Assembly (NCBI GenBank): GCA_026745465.1
Contig: JACYXH010000315.1
Coordinates: 177,501 to 241,500 of the forward strand
From: Lota lota
Taxonomy: Eukaryota; Chordata; Actinopteri; Gadiformes; Lotidae
DNA: 64,000 nt
Direction: 5' to 3'
Shown piece after piece: positions 33,866 through 63,620 of the stretch (its first letter is position 1; every line of letters begins with the position of its first letter). The notes under the pieces were generated by a model that was given only the letters and a program-made list of their open reading frames with translations, was not told the origin of the DNA and searched no databases. Position numbers and translations under genes: made by a program.

Positions 33866-36800
33866 GTGTGTCTGTGTGTCTGTCTGTGTGTGTGTGTCTA
33901 TCCGCTGGGTCAGTTCTGCGGAGTGAGATCCAGGACCTGCGTCTGGTTCTGCAGTCGTCCGATAAGGAGCTGGCCGCTGTGAAGAGGGAGTTGAGGGACA
34001 GCCAGGGACGGCATCAGAGGGAGATGAGCCAGCTCTCCAGCAACCTGATCAGCACCCAGCTCCAGCTTGATAAAGTCCAGTAAGAATATTACATTTATGG
34101 CACCTTTTCACTGAATATTAATATATCTGTTTATGTTCACCTGGGTTATTAGTTCTATACCATCACAAAATATAAATTGTGCTTTGATATGAGAGGTCTA
34201 AATCAGTTACTCTAATAATACCCGGACACATTATAAGATTTGAACAGAGCACTAATAGATTTCTGATTATTTCTTCTAATACTGTGCATATACCACCACG
34301 CACAGGGTAAAACAATAGGGATGAATGCCAGGCCTGACAACTGTTAAATACATAAATTGTCGCTGCTATGTGAAAGTACCTTAGTTCATGCCGATAACGC
34401 CGTTCTTCCATAGGCTGTTCACACCTGGCATTAACATCCAATCACAAGTGCACAGCTCTAAGTACAGCTAGACACACAGAGGCAAACCTACCACTACAGG
34501 AAAAATATCACGTCTTGTGATCAAGATGTGAACCTTACGTGAATTGATTATTTATTCTCTAATGCTTAGCGCTTTCCACTTACGATCGGATCGCCCAAGT
34601 CACATGTGAACCGGGTGTAACCAGGGCCATAGTCTCATGCATGGATTAAAATCTCCCTAATACCATGTGTATTTCTCTCTCTCTCTCTCTCTCTCTCCCA
34701 GACTGGAGTGGGAGCAGCTCCTGGAGCAGCATAGGAGCCTCCAGGATTCCTTTGACAATCTGCAGGCGGAGACCAAGTTTGAGGCTGACCAAACCGGACA
34801 GCAGCTGCAGGACAGCCAGCAGGAAGCGTCCTCCCTCCGAGCCCGCATCACGGTCGGTGACCACGCAGTCCACAGCCCACCCTGTGTGTATCTCTGGATG
34901 GATATGCTGGAGGCTGATGTTATCTCTCTGCTTGGGTCCTTTCTACCTTTCAAATGTTTTTTAGGAGTTGGAGAACAGTCTGCAAACGGAGAGCGCCCGC
35001 ACAAGCACGCTGACATCCCAGTTCTTGGAAAGCACATCAAAGTGGGGTTTGAGATAGATGCCTAGACGTTTGACTAGGACTTTAGGAGGATTTTAAAGCC
35101 GTTCTTTTTATGCTTATCATTGTGTGACAATTCTTGTTTTTTTTCTTATCTGAAGGGAGCTAACTGAGACCATGGAGCAGAACAACCAGTTACGAAAACA
35201 TGTGTCTGACCTCATGACTCAACAAGAGCAACAGGTCAGAGACTCGTGGTGCTCATGCTTTGGTCCATGTGTCTTTGATGACCGTGCTGTTTTGCACAGG
35301 GGCTGTATGAATTGAGTTTTAATTCATGTGTTGATTGTTTTCCTTTTTTCAAAGGTTTCTAATCGTGCAAACCTTGAGCAAAACCTAGCGTCCGCTAAGG
35401 AAACCGCAAATGTCTTGGAGCAGAAGATCGAACAGGACAAAGTAGGCGTCTGTCCATAGATCCTGCTCTATGTCTTTGTTCTCATTCCTTTGATTAGCCT
35501 CAAGTTAACTTGCGATGCGGCCATCTCGCTGCCCCTCTCTCTAACCTCTCTTGTGGCATTGCCCAGGGTGTGGTGCTTGAGCTGATCAACCAGACCAGGC
35601 AGCTCCGCGGTGAGCTGAGCGAGAAGGCGGAGAACCTGGCCCAGCAGTCTGGGGACATCAAGGACATCACTGTATGTTCCCTGCTACCATCATACATAAC
35701 ACTAAGCTATTAATAATGATGATAATAATAATATTACGTTGGATTTATATAGCGCATTTCAATATTCCCAAGGCACTTTACAAGTGATAGAGAAATATAT
35801 ATATATATATTTGACTATACAATTTCTTTGTGTCTAATATATCATGTGTCATGCTGCTTGTGTGCGGCCAGGCGAAGTGCGATGCAGTCACCGGTGAACG
35901 GGATGAGCTCAGAGAGCAGAACTCCGCGATGCAAGCGAAGCTTCATGACCTGAAGGAGGAAGTGAGGAAGAAGGTGGCCTCCAACCAGATCGAGGTGAGA
36001 CGCGTTGGCAACGAGCGCGACTGTCTGCGCGTAGGAACACAGGCGAGGGAACGGCGGATACTCAAAGAACCCTGAAACACGGCTGAACGCTTTAAAGCTT
36101 GAGGGAGGTGGAGAAGTCGGTGTGTCGATTTTAAAAAGGTGAACGCAACCAAGTGCAAAGGAAACATATTCGGCGAATACATTTGACTAAATGATGACGT
36201 GCAGAGATGACCGGGACTTAAAGCCACTCAAGCTTCCCCTTGTACGCACACAGGGCCGTTACCAAAACGCTTCCACGAGCTCATAGCTATGCTGTTAGCT
36301 GTCTAGCTAACAGTCTCTATTCTTATCATTATTATTCTGTCATTCCTCTTCCGTAGTCAATCACTTCTAACAAAGGATGCTTTTCTTAAACGAACACGCT
36401 ATGGTTGTGTCCCCTAGGTGGAGCTGTTGCAGGATGAAGTTCTCTACGCCACAGAGGAAGTGGAGCGGCTCACCAAGGTGTTGGATGAGCAGAACGGTCT
36501 CCTGCAAAGCTTTCAGGAGCAAACCACCCAGAAGGATTCCACGATCCAGAGCCTGCAGCAACAAGTACGTTACTAGAGCTTCATCACAGAGAGACAGCTT
36601 ATTTTGTTAAATAAAGTGTACCAATGTGGTGTTGTTTAATTCAGTCGCCTTTATTCAAACCAGTTGAAGAAACAGGAGGAGGCCGTTGAAAAAGAGACAC
36701 GAAAAAGTGGTTTCAACCCCCTTCTGGCTGGGGCGTTCACACCCATGTCTTTACCTCGGGTAACTGCCTCTTCAATCCGATAAAAAAAAAAAAAAAACAT

Positions 36801-38783
36801 TTTCCTTGCTCGAAAGTGGTACCATTTTAAAGCTTGTTTCTTTTTTTAAGACTCCTTGCACGCCCAGGAACTCCAACGTGGACCTGAGCCGAGAGCTGGA
36901 GAGCCGTCGTTCCTCCATGATGACCATGGAGATCCTCCTCACGGAGCAAAACTCTGAGAGGTCCGCCAAGAACGCAGAGATCCAGAGGCTCAAGGTTCGT
37001 TCACGCCCTGCACACCGCCCAAAGTCCCCCTGCACACCGCCCAAAGTCCCCCTGCACACCGCCCAAAGTCCCCCTGCACACCGCCCAAAGTCCCCCTGCA
37101 CACCGCCCAAAGTCCCCCTGCACACCGCCCAAAGTCCCCCTGCACACCGCCCAAAGTCCCCCTGCACACCGCCCAAAGTCCCCCTGCACACCGTCCAAAG
37201 TCCCCCTGCACACCGCCCAAAGTCCCCCTGCACACCGTCCAAAGTCCCCCTGCACACCGTCCAAAGTCCCCCTGCACACCGTCCAAAGTCCCCTGCTCAG
37301 CTCTTGACATTCATTTTGCCACTTCCACCACTAAGTTTAAGCAACTATGCTGCATTTGCTCAAGCATTTCTCCACTAGCTTCATTTTTTTACCCCTATTT
37401 TAACATTTAGTATTCAGCCTTTTATTAGACCAGAGAAAAAAACAATTGAGATACAAAGATCTATATTATCATATATCAGCAGCATAAAAAACAACATTAA
37501 ATTTGCACAATAAATAACAATGAAGTCTTAAGTAATCGCAGAGCAACAGGGAAGAAAGAAACACATGGACAGGTCAGCGAGGCTACCGCTCGTTCCTTCA
37601 CAATCAAACAGAAAGTGTTCCAGGTGTACGGTGCAAAGATGCCTTTTTCCCCACTCCTGTACGCACGTTGTGTACGGACAGCTGGATATGGTCCTGGGAA
37701 TTTCAGTAGTACAGTATTTGAATTCCAGTTGAAATCCCAAGTCTTGATCTTCCTCCTGCTTCACCCTCCATAGACTCAACTGAGCGACATCCAGGCTCTG
37801 CTGGACCTATTCTACAGGAAGCAGGACCAGTCCGAGCAGACTGGGAATAACCAAGGGTCAGTCGTTCTCCCGGTCTTCCTGAAAGCGATTTCCATCGAGC
37901 ATGCATCAGGTCGTCATGAAGATCAGTGGTACAAACGTTTTTTTTCTTGTGTTCTGCAGTGAGCTACTGAATGAAGCCATCAAACAGGCCACGCTCCGAG
38001 AGCTGCAGGAGGAGAGGGCTGAGAAGGTTCGTCTGTCAGCTCAAATGAACAGCTCTTTGCTCGTTATGTCCCAACATGTTTTCAGTCCTTACTCATTGTT
38101 TGTTCCCATATCTGTCATCAACAGAGCACCGCAATGCAGAAGCTCTCGGAAGCCCTGAAAAGGTAAACACAAGCCTTGTTCTGACGACTCTTGTTTAATA
38201 TAAATGTTTTCAAGTGTTGGATGTACCGATCTGTACCGGCGTGTCTTCTCATTGACGGTGGTCCATTGGTGTTGGTTAGACTGCAGGCCCAGGAGTCCAT
38301 GTTGGCCCAGTCTCAGACCTGTGTCCAGGAGCTCACCAGTGAACTGAGGAACCGCTGTCTGGAGCTGAGGGAGCTAAGCCTGAAGGAGCAGGAACAAGAG
38401 AAACTCCTCAATGTAAGAACACTGTTTATGTTTGGTATTGTATATGAAGACTGGGCTTGTGATCTTGGGGGATTTCAGTTTCCTAACTGCGTGTCCCATA
38501 GGAGGTTGAGGTTCTCCGCAAACAAGTGGACCACTTGTCAGAAGAGAACGGCAAACTTGTGGGCCATAAGAACCACAAGCAGAGGATTGAGTATCTGGTG
38601 AAGCTGAAAAAGGAGAACTCCAAACTTACAGAGGTGAGAAATATTTGCTATTTTTTCTTTTCTTTTCTTTTTTGACATGTTAACGATAGCACTCCGATCA
38701 ATTAAAAAATGCCTGAATCTTTTTTCCCTAAGGATAACGAAATGCTCCGCTCTGAAGTGATGTTACTACGAGACGGTGTGTGA
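26808..38783 (+). CDS. kif15: kinesin-12 family member 15
   Basis: This is a plus-end-directed kinesin-12 motor that in vertebrates supports bipolar spindles alongside Eg5. The 35 exons are: 26808-26826, 27186-27216, 27593-27779, 27885-27961, 28077-28114, 28207-28304, 28473-28643, 28740-28949, 29040-29165, 29593-29715, 30035-30188, 30435-30523, 30610-30819, 30932-31109, 31203-31344, 31511-31652, 32650-32820, 33230-33358, 33490-33595, 33914-34079, 34702-34852, 34965-35041, 35156-35234, 35355-35441, 35567-35671, 35872-35994, 36418-36564, 36664-36759, 36851-36994, 37774-37856, 37960-38026, 38125-38162, 38280-38412, 38502-38633, 38733-38783. They sum to 4080 nt, 1359 aa (human 1388). The motor domain spans about 20-365: P-loop [10 protein letters not shown] (104-113), switch I SSRSH (227-231), switch II DLAGSE (259-264). 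The rest is coiled coil, ending in the conserved [11 protein letters not shown] region. One oddity is INLSLMCLG where kinesins normally have INK/RSL. The two short first exons rest on phase and position only. Confidence 0.95.
27345..27418. repeat. (CA)n microsatellite
   Basis: Uninterrupted (AC)37 in kif15 intron 2. Confidence 0.95.
32093..32623. mobile_element. candidate nonautonomous DNA transposon (MITE-like)
   Basis: An 18-nt end at 32093-32110 (AGAGGTCTTCACGGGTCC) pairs with the inverse of 32606-32623 at about 14 of 18 positions. This gives terminal inverted repeats around about 530 bp with no coding capacity. Internal sequence repeats GGGTCC/GGTCC-like motifs. No target-site duplication is evident. 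It lies in kif15 intron 16. The superfamily is not established, though the ends recall hAT-type elements. Confidence 0.4.
32861..33253 (+). repeat. 100-bp tandem repeat copying kif15 exon 18 acceptor
   Basis: Four units begin with TACCATGCATCCCAATGTGT at 32861, 32961, 33061 and 33161, a period of exactly 100 bp. Each contains a full 3' splice site (CCCCCTGCTGGCAG) followed by about 24 nt matching the start of kif15 exon 18 (EQADRVQT). The acceptors are therefore at 32930, 33030, 33130 and 33230. Only the last continues into the genuine exon. The others run into AAAGTAGTACC and the next unit. Confidence 0.95.
33722..33898. repeat. (TCTG)n microsatellite with TCTC/TGTG variants
   Basis: This array fills the 3' end of kif15 intron 19 and ends about 15 nt before the acceptor of exon 33914-34079, so it supplies the pyrimidine-rich context. 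Confidence 0.9.
34676..34698. repeat. (TC)n as polypyrimidine tract
   Basis: A short pure (TC)n run directly precedes CCAG at the acceptor of kif15 exon 34702-34852. Confidence 0.8.
35730..35800. mobile_element. interspersed-repeat tail fragment, tentative
   Basis: ATAATAATAATATTACG followed by a TTATATAGCGCATTTC motif and AAGGCACTTTACA resembles a short palindromic segment common in dispersed fish repeats. It is too short to classify. Confidence 0.3.
37008..37292. repeat. 22-bp minisatellite after a kif15 donor
   Basis: About 13 copies of a 22-bp unit (CTGCACACCGCCCAAAGTCC plus CC) begin only about 13 nt after the donor of kif15 exon 36851-36994. Later units carry GTCC in place of GCCC. 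Because 22 is not a multiple of three, all frames remain open and give long collagen-like or Pro-rich shadow ORFs. Confidence 0.95.
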
Positions 38784-39144
38784 AGCTCTCCAGCCGACAT
38801 GGTCTGGCCTCGTGCAGCTCTTCTTCACACTTGTTTCTGAAGACACACAACTGTTCGATTCAATACAATGCTTCTAGGACCGAAGGCATTGTACCCCATA
38901 AGCCTATTTTGAACTGTGCCAATGGTGTCTTCATAGCTCCAGTACTGTCTCAAAGGCGTAGACTGTAGTAGTACCTCCTTATTTTGGTGCCTTTTTAATT
39001 CAGTAACTAATTTACCGTAACTGTACAGCCTTTTATTGTAACTGTGATGGTGCTTGGACTGGATGCTATAAATTTGGTGTTCAGTTTGAATGTCAAGATT
39101 ATTTGTTCTTGTAATTCTTTTTAGCAATGCTGTTTTAAAAAAGA

Positions 39145-39158
39145 AATAAAGAAATAAA
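39145..39158 (+). terminator. kif15 poly(A) signals (two AATAAA)
   Basis: Two AATAAA hexamers at 39145 and 39153 lie about 360 nt after the kif15 stop, giving a short 3' UTR. Confidence 0.75.
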
Positions 39159-39372
39159 TTGTTTTCTTGAACGTGTCTTTTAATTTAAAACGCAATCGAC
39201 ATGAAAAAAAAAGAAAAAGCTAGTTGAAACTTTCCATGACGTCAGCCGATGAATCCATAACTCCACCAGGTGGCGAAGTAAGCGGCATTTCAAGTTCGAC
39301 CTCCACCAGCGTTAGACCAATTCGTCGTGCTGTAACAAGTGTTTCGTTCAATTTCTGTTTATCCGGTTAAAT
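39159..39372 (+). promoter_or_regulatory. tdrd9 upstream region with palindromic CRE
   Basis: Only about 215 bp separate the kif15 poly(A) signals from the tdrd9 ATG. A perfect TGACGTCA lies at 39237-39244, about 130 bp before the ATG. CREB/CREM-family factors bind this site, and CREM drives many spermatid genes, so a germline role for tdrd9 is plausible but unproven. Confidence 0.45.
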
Positions 39373-58206
<18,834 letters not shown>

Positions 58207-58287
58207 GACCCGGGTTCCTGTTCCGCTGATTTACTTACTTTAGACTTACTTTAGTTTTGTTGGCTCATTTGATTGCACGTTTAATCT

Positions 58288-58293
58288 AATAAA
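58288..58293 (+). terminator. tdrd9 poly(A) signal AATAAA
   Basis: A canonical hexamer 82 nt after the tdrd9 stop codon. Confidence 0.75.
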
Positions 58294-58685
58294 GCTTCTG
58301 CTGATTTGTTATCGGTTAATAATGCTGTGCAGCGGCCATCGATCTGTTTGTATTTCATGGGGTGGCCTTGCTCCATACTGACCGCCCCGTTTTAGGGCTA
58401 ATGAAGAGATGTTTTGTAACAGACGTGTCCCGTCGCCTTTTTGAAACTGTTAACGTGAGCTTCCACGCTGCCCCAACAAACCCAGTGGGACGTACCCGTC
58501 GGCTAATGGCTTAGGTGTTTGTTAGTGAGCATCATGCCGATCAGTTGGGTGACTTTGGCCAGTGTTCAGTGCTGAAGCGCCTTAACTGATAGTAATCTCC
58601 AAGTCCAGTTTCATTAAATCAGTGGATTCAAAGTGGACCCTTGATTAAGTTAGCAGAAAAAGATGACAGTATACATCAAGGTACA
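58294..58685. other. convergent spacer tdrd9/rtn1
   Basis: No exon or repeat is seen between the two putative transcript ends. Confidence 0.5.
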
Positions 58686-58691
58686 TTTATT
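58686..58691 (-). terminator. candidate rtn1 poly(A) signal AATAAA
   Basis: AATAAA on the minus strand lies about 775 nt after the rtn1 stop. The intervening AT-rich sequence would be the 3' UTR. Confidence 0.5.
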
Positions 58692-59464
58692 GTTTTCTTA
58701 ATCTTGTAATTAAATACATACTGTAAGTGCAAATAGTTAGGAGTCCGGGGTCTAAGAACTACATTGAGTATAGTTGAACAAAGTACAAAGTTGGACATGT
58801 ATTCAAACAAGCTAAATATCACCAGATACTCCTTGTCTTCATGGGCGTCAAACAACAGTACCTAAAACATAAGCTTGTGTATTGTTCCTTAAATGGTTAT
58901 ACAAAAGCAAAACCCTACAGTTACCACATCTAAGACGCTTATTGTTAAATGAGGTTGTGCTTGAAAACACCAAAAGGAAACCATCTCAATATTTGAAGTT
59001 CTTGACGTACTGAGATCCCCACCAGCTGACTCCGAAGCATGAAGCGGTATTTCACATCGGCAGCACAACAATTCAGGCCGTATAGCTTTTTTTGTGCCAT
59101 ACCTTAGTTGTAAGCACTGCAAAACAAAATTGTAGCGTAATAAAAACTGCACGAAATGTATATCAAATATGATTGACTCAAGGCTCGACTTCATGCACTT
59201 CATAACAAGCAACACAAAAGAAAACGTTTTTTTAGTTTTTTTTTCTACCTTAAGTGTGTGTGTGTGTGTGTGTGTGCGCGTTAGCCGCTAAAGACCGTGG
59301 GGGAGGGCTTCTTCAGTGGGTGTTGTTTTTTTTTCGTGTGTTTTTAAGAGAACAGCATGATGACACAGCACTATGCCCCACGGATGATGACTGGGCGTTT
59401 TCCTCGACAGTGAGCGAGCTGCTGTCTCTGGGCTCAGTCGGACAGCGAGGGCTTTGTGGTGCTC

Positions 59465-62285
59465 TTACTCCTCCTTTCGCTTGGCCCCGGGAATCTTAGC
59501 CTGGATCCTGAAGGAAAAACACAAAATTCCTTCGTGAGGCATTTAAAGCGAGAGTGCTTCTTGCGCTGACTAAACAAATGGTCATCTTCATAGAGCTTTG
59601 TGGCATTTAAACACTGGTTTATCAGTGGAAAACCACCACTTACTTGCCCACCACGGAGTTGACCTGGGTGCGAATGAGCCCTACGTACTGGTCAATCTGT
59701 GCCTGAACGGGGAATAAGGAAAAGCTGGGTCAGCATTTTCTAGAAGCATGGTCATGGTAAAACCACACTGACTAATAACGCATAGTGCATTCATACCTGG
59801 TGCTTCTCGTAGATCACCGGCATGGTGAACATGCAAATCACAGCTGGGGAGACACAAGGAGCAGAATGAATACACCACCTCTAGCCACAGCTTGTCTGGA
59901 GTAGAACCGTGTTCAAGCATTTTGTAATGTCCTAACTGTACATATCGTATTCATAATGCACAACATAGTGTGGCTGTTGAGCACACGGAACTGGTCCTGT
60001 CAATGGCGGGCTTAGCGGGACTCGGTGACACGCGTGTTCGCACTGGGCGATGCGTGGCGGCCGAGCCTAAAGGTCACAGGTCGCCGCTGAACGCGCCGCC
60101 CTGGACATGACCGCGATAGACAAGTGGCTCGTTTGCAGCGTACAGGAGCACAGCAGGGACTGTGAGAAGGGGGGCCTCACCCAAAATGAGCAGTGTCAGG
60201 CCATTGAAGAGGGCGCCCACGTAGGTCAGAAGCCACATGAGGACCGCAAACTGAAAAAACAACCACAGTGTTATTGTTTATTATGCGTGATTCCATCATG
60301 AGACCGTAGCCCATGGATGGGAGCGGTATACAATGGGAGCGGTGTGCGTGGATGGGAGCGGTGATGGGAGCGGTATACAATGGGAGCGGTGATGGGAGCG
60401 GTGTGCGTGGATGGGAGCGGTGTGCGTGGATGGGAGCGGTGATGGGAGCGGTATACGGTGTGTGTGGATGGGAGCGGTATACGGTGTGTGTGGATGGGAG
60501 TGGTATACGGTGTGTGTGGATGGGAGCGGTATACGGTGTGTGTGGATGGGAGCGGTATACGGTGTGTGTGGATGGGAGTGGTATACGGTGTGTGTGGATG
60601 GGAGCGGTATACGGTGTGTGTGGATGGGAGCGGTATACGGTGTGTGTGGATGGGAGTGGTATACGGTGTGTGTGGATGGGAGCGGTATACGGTGTGTGTG
60701 GATGGGAGCGGTATACGGTGTGTGTGGATGGGAGCGGTATACGGTGTGTGTGGATGGGAGCGGTATACGGTGTGTGTGGATGGGAGCGGTATACGGTGTG
60801 CGTGCCTTCAGGGAGTCCACCAGATCCTGCACCAGGAACAGCCGGCGGAGCTCCTTCACGCAGGTGTTGCTGTACAGCATGATCTTGTCCGCATATTTTC
60901 CGATCTGGTCCTGGGAGAGGGCAATCTCCACCTCCAGGAAGGATCTGGAAACACAGGATGGAAACGCCTTGATTCACAATCCTCGGTCAGCCGTCGAAAT
61001 CACGCCGTGGGGGGAGTGAAATGAAGACCACAGGGACGGCAAAACCTGATTTCTGATTGGTGCCCGTTGACGTCACTTCATCTGACACAAATTTCCGCCA
61101 ATCAGAAAGAGGCCATTTTGATTTGGTGACTTTCATTTCAAGCGTCGCATCACTTTAAAATCCAAGCCTTATCCCCGCCCCACTCACTTGAAGGGATGGC
61201 CCTCATCGGTCTTCTGGACCGCCTGCAGGACAGACTTGTAGATCCGGAAGCTGATGGTGGCGCTGAGGGCGGCCAGGGCCAGGTAGGCGCCCACGCTGAC
61301 CACGCTGAACTGGGTCAGGGAGAAGAGCAGCAGGAGCACGCTGCTGAACACCGCCCCCGACTGCTTCACGTTCCTCCAGTAGAGCAGGTCGATCGCTGAG
61401 GGAGAGGGGGAGAGGTCACAGTTAGCACCCCACGGCCAACAACAGACACCCTAGCCCCCCCCCTCGGCTCCCCTCCCCCCCCCTCCCCTCCCCTAGCCCC
61501 CCCCCCTCGGCTCCCCTCCCCTCCCCCCCCCCCTCCCCTCCCCGCCGCCCCCCAAGCTGCCAGAACTAGGCCCTATCATCTTCTAACTGGATTAGGCCGC
61601 TCTGCACCACTCGACACACATTTGGGTCAAACGTGTGGAAGCCGCTCAGCATCCGAGGTCCTGGGAGACCGGCTGTCATGTGACGCTGTCACGTGACGCC
61701 ATGGTAACCCAGCTTCCTAACCTAGCTCTGCCATCGAGTTACGACCGAGACGCGCTGATGGTGAAGTGGCGTGAAGGCGTCAAACATAACTTTTAAAATA
61801 GTCTTCTGGCGGATGTTGGATAGTTAGTGTTGGTTAAATAGTCTTCTGGCGGATGTTGGATAGTTAGTGTTGGTTAAATAGCCTTCTGGCGGATGTTGGA
61901 TAGTTAGTGTTGGTTAAATAGCCTTCTGGCGGATGTTGGATAGTTAGTGTTGGTTAAATAGCCTTCTGGCGGATGTTGGATAGTTAGTGTTGGTTAAATA
62001 GCCTTCTGGCGGATGTTGGATAGTTAGTGTTGGTTAAATAGCCTTCTGGCGGATGTTGGATAGTTAGTGTTGGTTAAATAGCCTTCTGGCGGATGTTGGA
62101 TAGTTAGTGTTGGTTAAATAGCCCTGCCGTGCTTAGAGCGGTCTTTGCAGGACCATAGCGCTGAGCTAACAGGTTGTTAGTGAAAAGAAAGTGAACAAAC
62201 GTGAGCGAACAAGACCACTGCAAGTTCTTATCTCTTCGGTGCAAGGTTATCGGCGGTAACGAACACCTGGCCGGCTCCCAAACAT

Positions 62286-62320
<35 letters not shown>

Positions 62321-62321
62321 A

Positions 62322-62378
<57 letters not shown>

Positions 62379-63372
62379 ACACCTGTACTAGCGTGCCCAT
62401 GTGGCTGGCAAGTCAATGATTGACTTGTGGTTTCTGTGAGGATGCTATCAGCAGGGAGGAAAGATAACTGCTCAATGTGACCTAGCTTCGAGCAGCACTA
62501 CCGTTAGCCCTGAAGGATGACGAGGATTCTGCCCAAGACCAGCGCCCATGTGTACCAGACCATACCATGTGATCGTGGGCAAAATCACCTTTCTTACAGA
62601 AGCAGGGGTGACTTTCCCTTCTTACGTGATGTAGTGACGGCTGTCAATCAAATCATCCAGCCAACCGGTGTTCACCCATCACTTTTAAAACATCTGATCG
62701 TTGCCTTCCATGCCTTCCTGCGCTTTATCTCAGGAAGTTATGAAGCCGGCGAGACAAAGCCCCCCCCCGCCCAGCGTACCATCACAGCAGAGGTGGGAGT
62801 GTGTCGTGTGTTATGGCCAGAAACAGGTTGGTTTCCATGACAACTGTGTGCAGACACGTTGGGGTGGGGTGGGGATCTCTGCTGAACCACCACCATGTAC
62901 CCATCATCCTCAAGGAACCAGAAGAGGAACCGTCGCTTCCTCCCCTGGGTCTTCCTCGCTGCCTCCCTAAGCCCATCGCGATTGTCTGCCTGCTAGCCCG
63001 CTCTAATTTTAGCCGTGGAGCGCTGTGTGCGGCATAGTGATGACGGCCATCTTTACTTTCCAGCCAGAGACGTCGGCGGATGCCAAAAGGCAACTGAAGC
63101 TACTGAGGGGACACTTGTGTGACCACTGGAGCGTCTCTTCTACCAGCGACTCGTTCCTATACACTGACTGGAACCATTCCTATACGCTCGATAGAATGAC
63201 TAATGATGACATTTCTATGAGGCTCCCCCCTCCCCCTGAGAAGGAGTAGATGGGTCAGATCCTGGATCCTCCCGTCAGGAGGATTCTCACACCCTCTTTA
63301 CCCCGTGACAAAAAGAAGAACAGCCGTTCGGTTTAAAAAACTAACCCCAAAAGCAACTACACACTCTGTATA

Positions 63373-63412
<40 letters not shown>

Positions 63413-63620
63413 CGGGTAGCAGCTGCAACAACGGACAGAGCAGACAGACAGACAGACAGACAGGGCTGCAGGACAGACAGACAGACAGACAGGGCTGCAG
63501 GACAGCCCGGTGCGGTAAAACGCCGGCTTTGCTGTGCACGTTGCAGACACACGGAACGCGAGCGAGAACAAGCGCGAGGCAAAGGAAGCTGTAGAGCGGG
63601 TACTGACCTGCGGCTCCCAT
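59465..63620 (-). CDS. rtn1: reticulon 1, short (reticulon-homology) isoform
   Basis: This is an ER membrane protein whose two long hairpin helices shape tubular ER. Exons in transcript order are 63608-63620, 61188-61395, 60806-60944, 60181-60250, 59797-59843, 59644-59702 and 59465-59507, total 579 nt, 192 aa. The internal sizes 208, 139, 70, 47 and 59 nt match the pattern I recall for the vertebrate reticulon domain. Hydrophobic hairpin 1 includes [20 protein letters not shown], and the loop holds [20 protein letters not shown]. Hairpin 2 includes [20 protein letters not shown]. The C-terminus [11 protein letters not shown] has a KxKxx-type ER signal. [20 protein letters not shown] and IDQYVGL favour RTN1 over RTN3/4. 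The first exon (MGAA, then G) is a short-promoter start chosen by phase and a GTCAGT donor; longer isoforms would start outside the window. The exon ending at 60806 is followed by GC, not GT. Confidence 0.93.
60312..60804. repeat. 26-bp minisatellite abutting an rtn1 exon
   Basis: About 14 ordered copies of a 26-bp unit (GTGTGTGGATGGGAGCGGTA plus TACGGT) follow diverged copies from 60312. The array ends at 60804, so its last copy covers the second base of the rtn1 intron next to exon 60806-60944. Confidence 0.95.
61440..61555. repeat. C-rich low-complexity tract
   Basis: CCCCTCCCC-type sequence with GGCT interruptions at the start of rtn1 intron 1, about 45 nt before the exon in transcript order reversed. 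Confidence 0.85.
61797..62123. repeat. 40-bp minisatellite, about eight copies
   Basis: Nearly identical 40-bp units (CTTCTGGCGGATGTTGGATA plus 20 nt) lie in rtn1 intron 1. Early units have GTCTTC where later ones have GCCTTC. Confidence 0.97.
62124..63607. other. rtn1 intron 1, remainder
   Basis: No exon was recognised. CA arrays lie at 62287-62376 and 63376-63410, and a CAGACAGACAGACAG array with a repeated GGGCTGCAGGA lies at 63440-63505. Frames of 60-107 codons here have no family resemblance. Confidence 0.55.

Noticed and set aside
36806-37378. 190-codon plus ORF and Gly-rich minus ORFs with collagen-like look
   Set aside because: First part is the genuine kif15 exon; the rest is read-through into the 22-bp minisatellite.
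60177-60977. 266-codon ORF with [10 protein letters not shown] repeats
   Set aside because: Read-through of the 26-bp minisatellite joined to a real rtn1 exon.
62517-62840. 107-codon ORF in rtn1 intron 1
   Set aside because: No recognisable domain, low-complexity proline run and opposite strand frames equally open; likely chance.
63025-63249. 74-codon ORF in rtn1 intron 1
   Set aside because: No family resemblance and no splice evidence.
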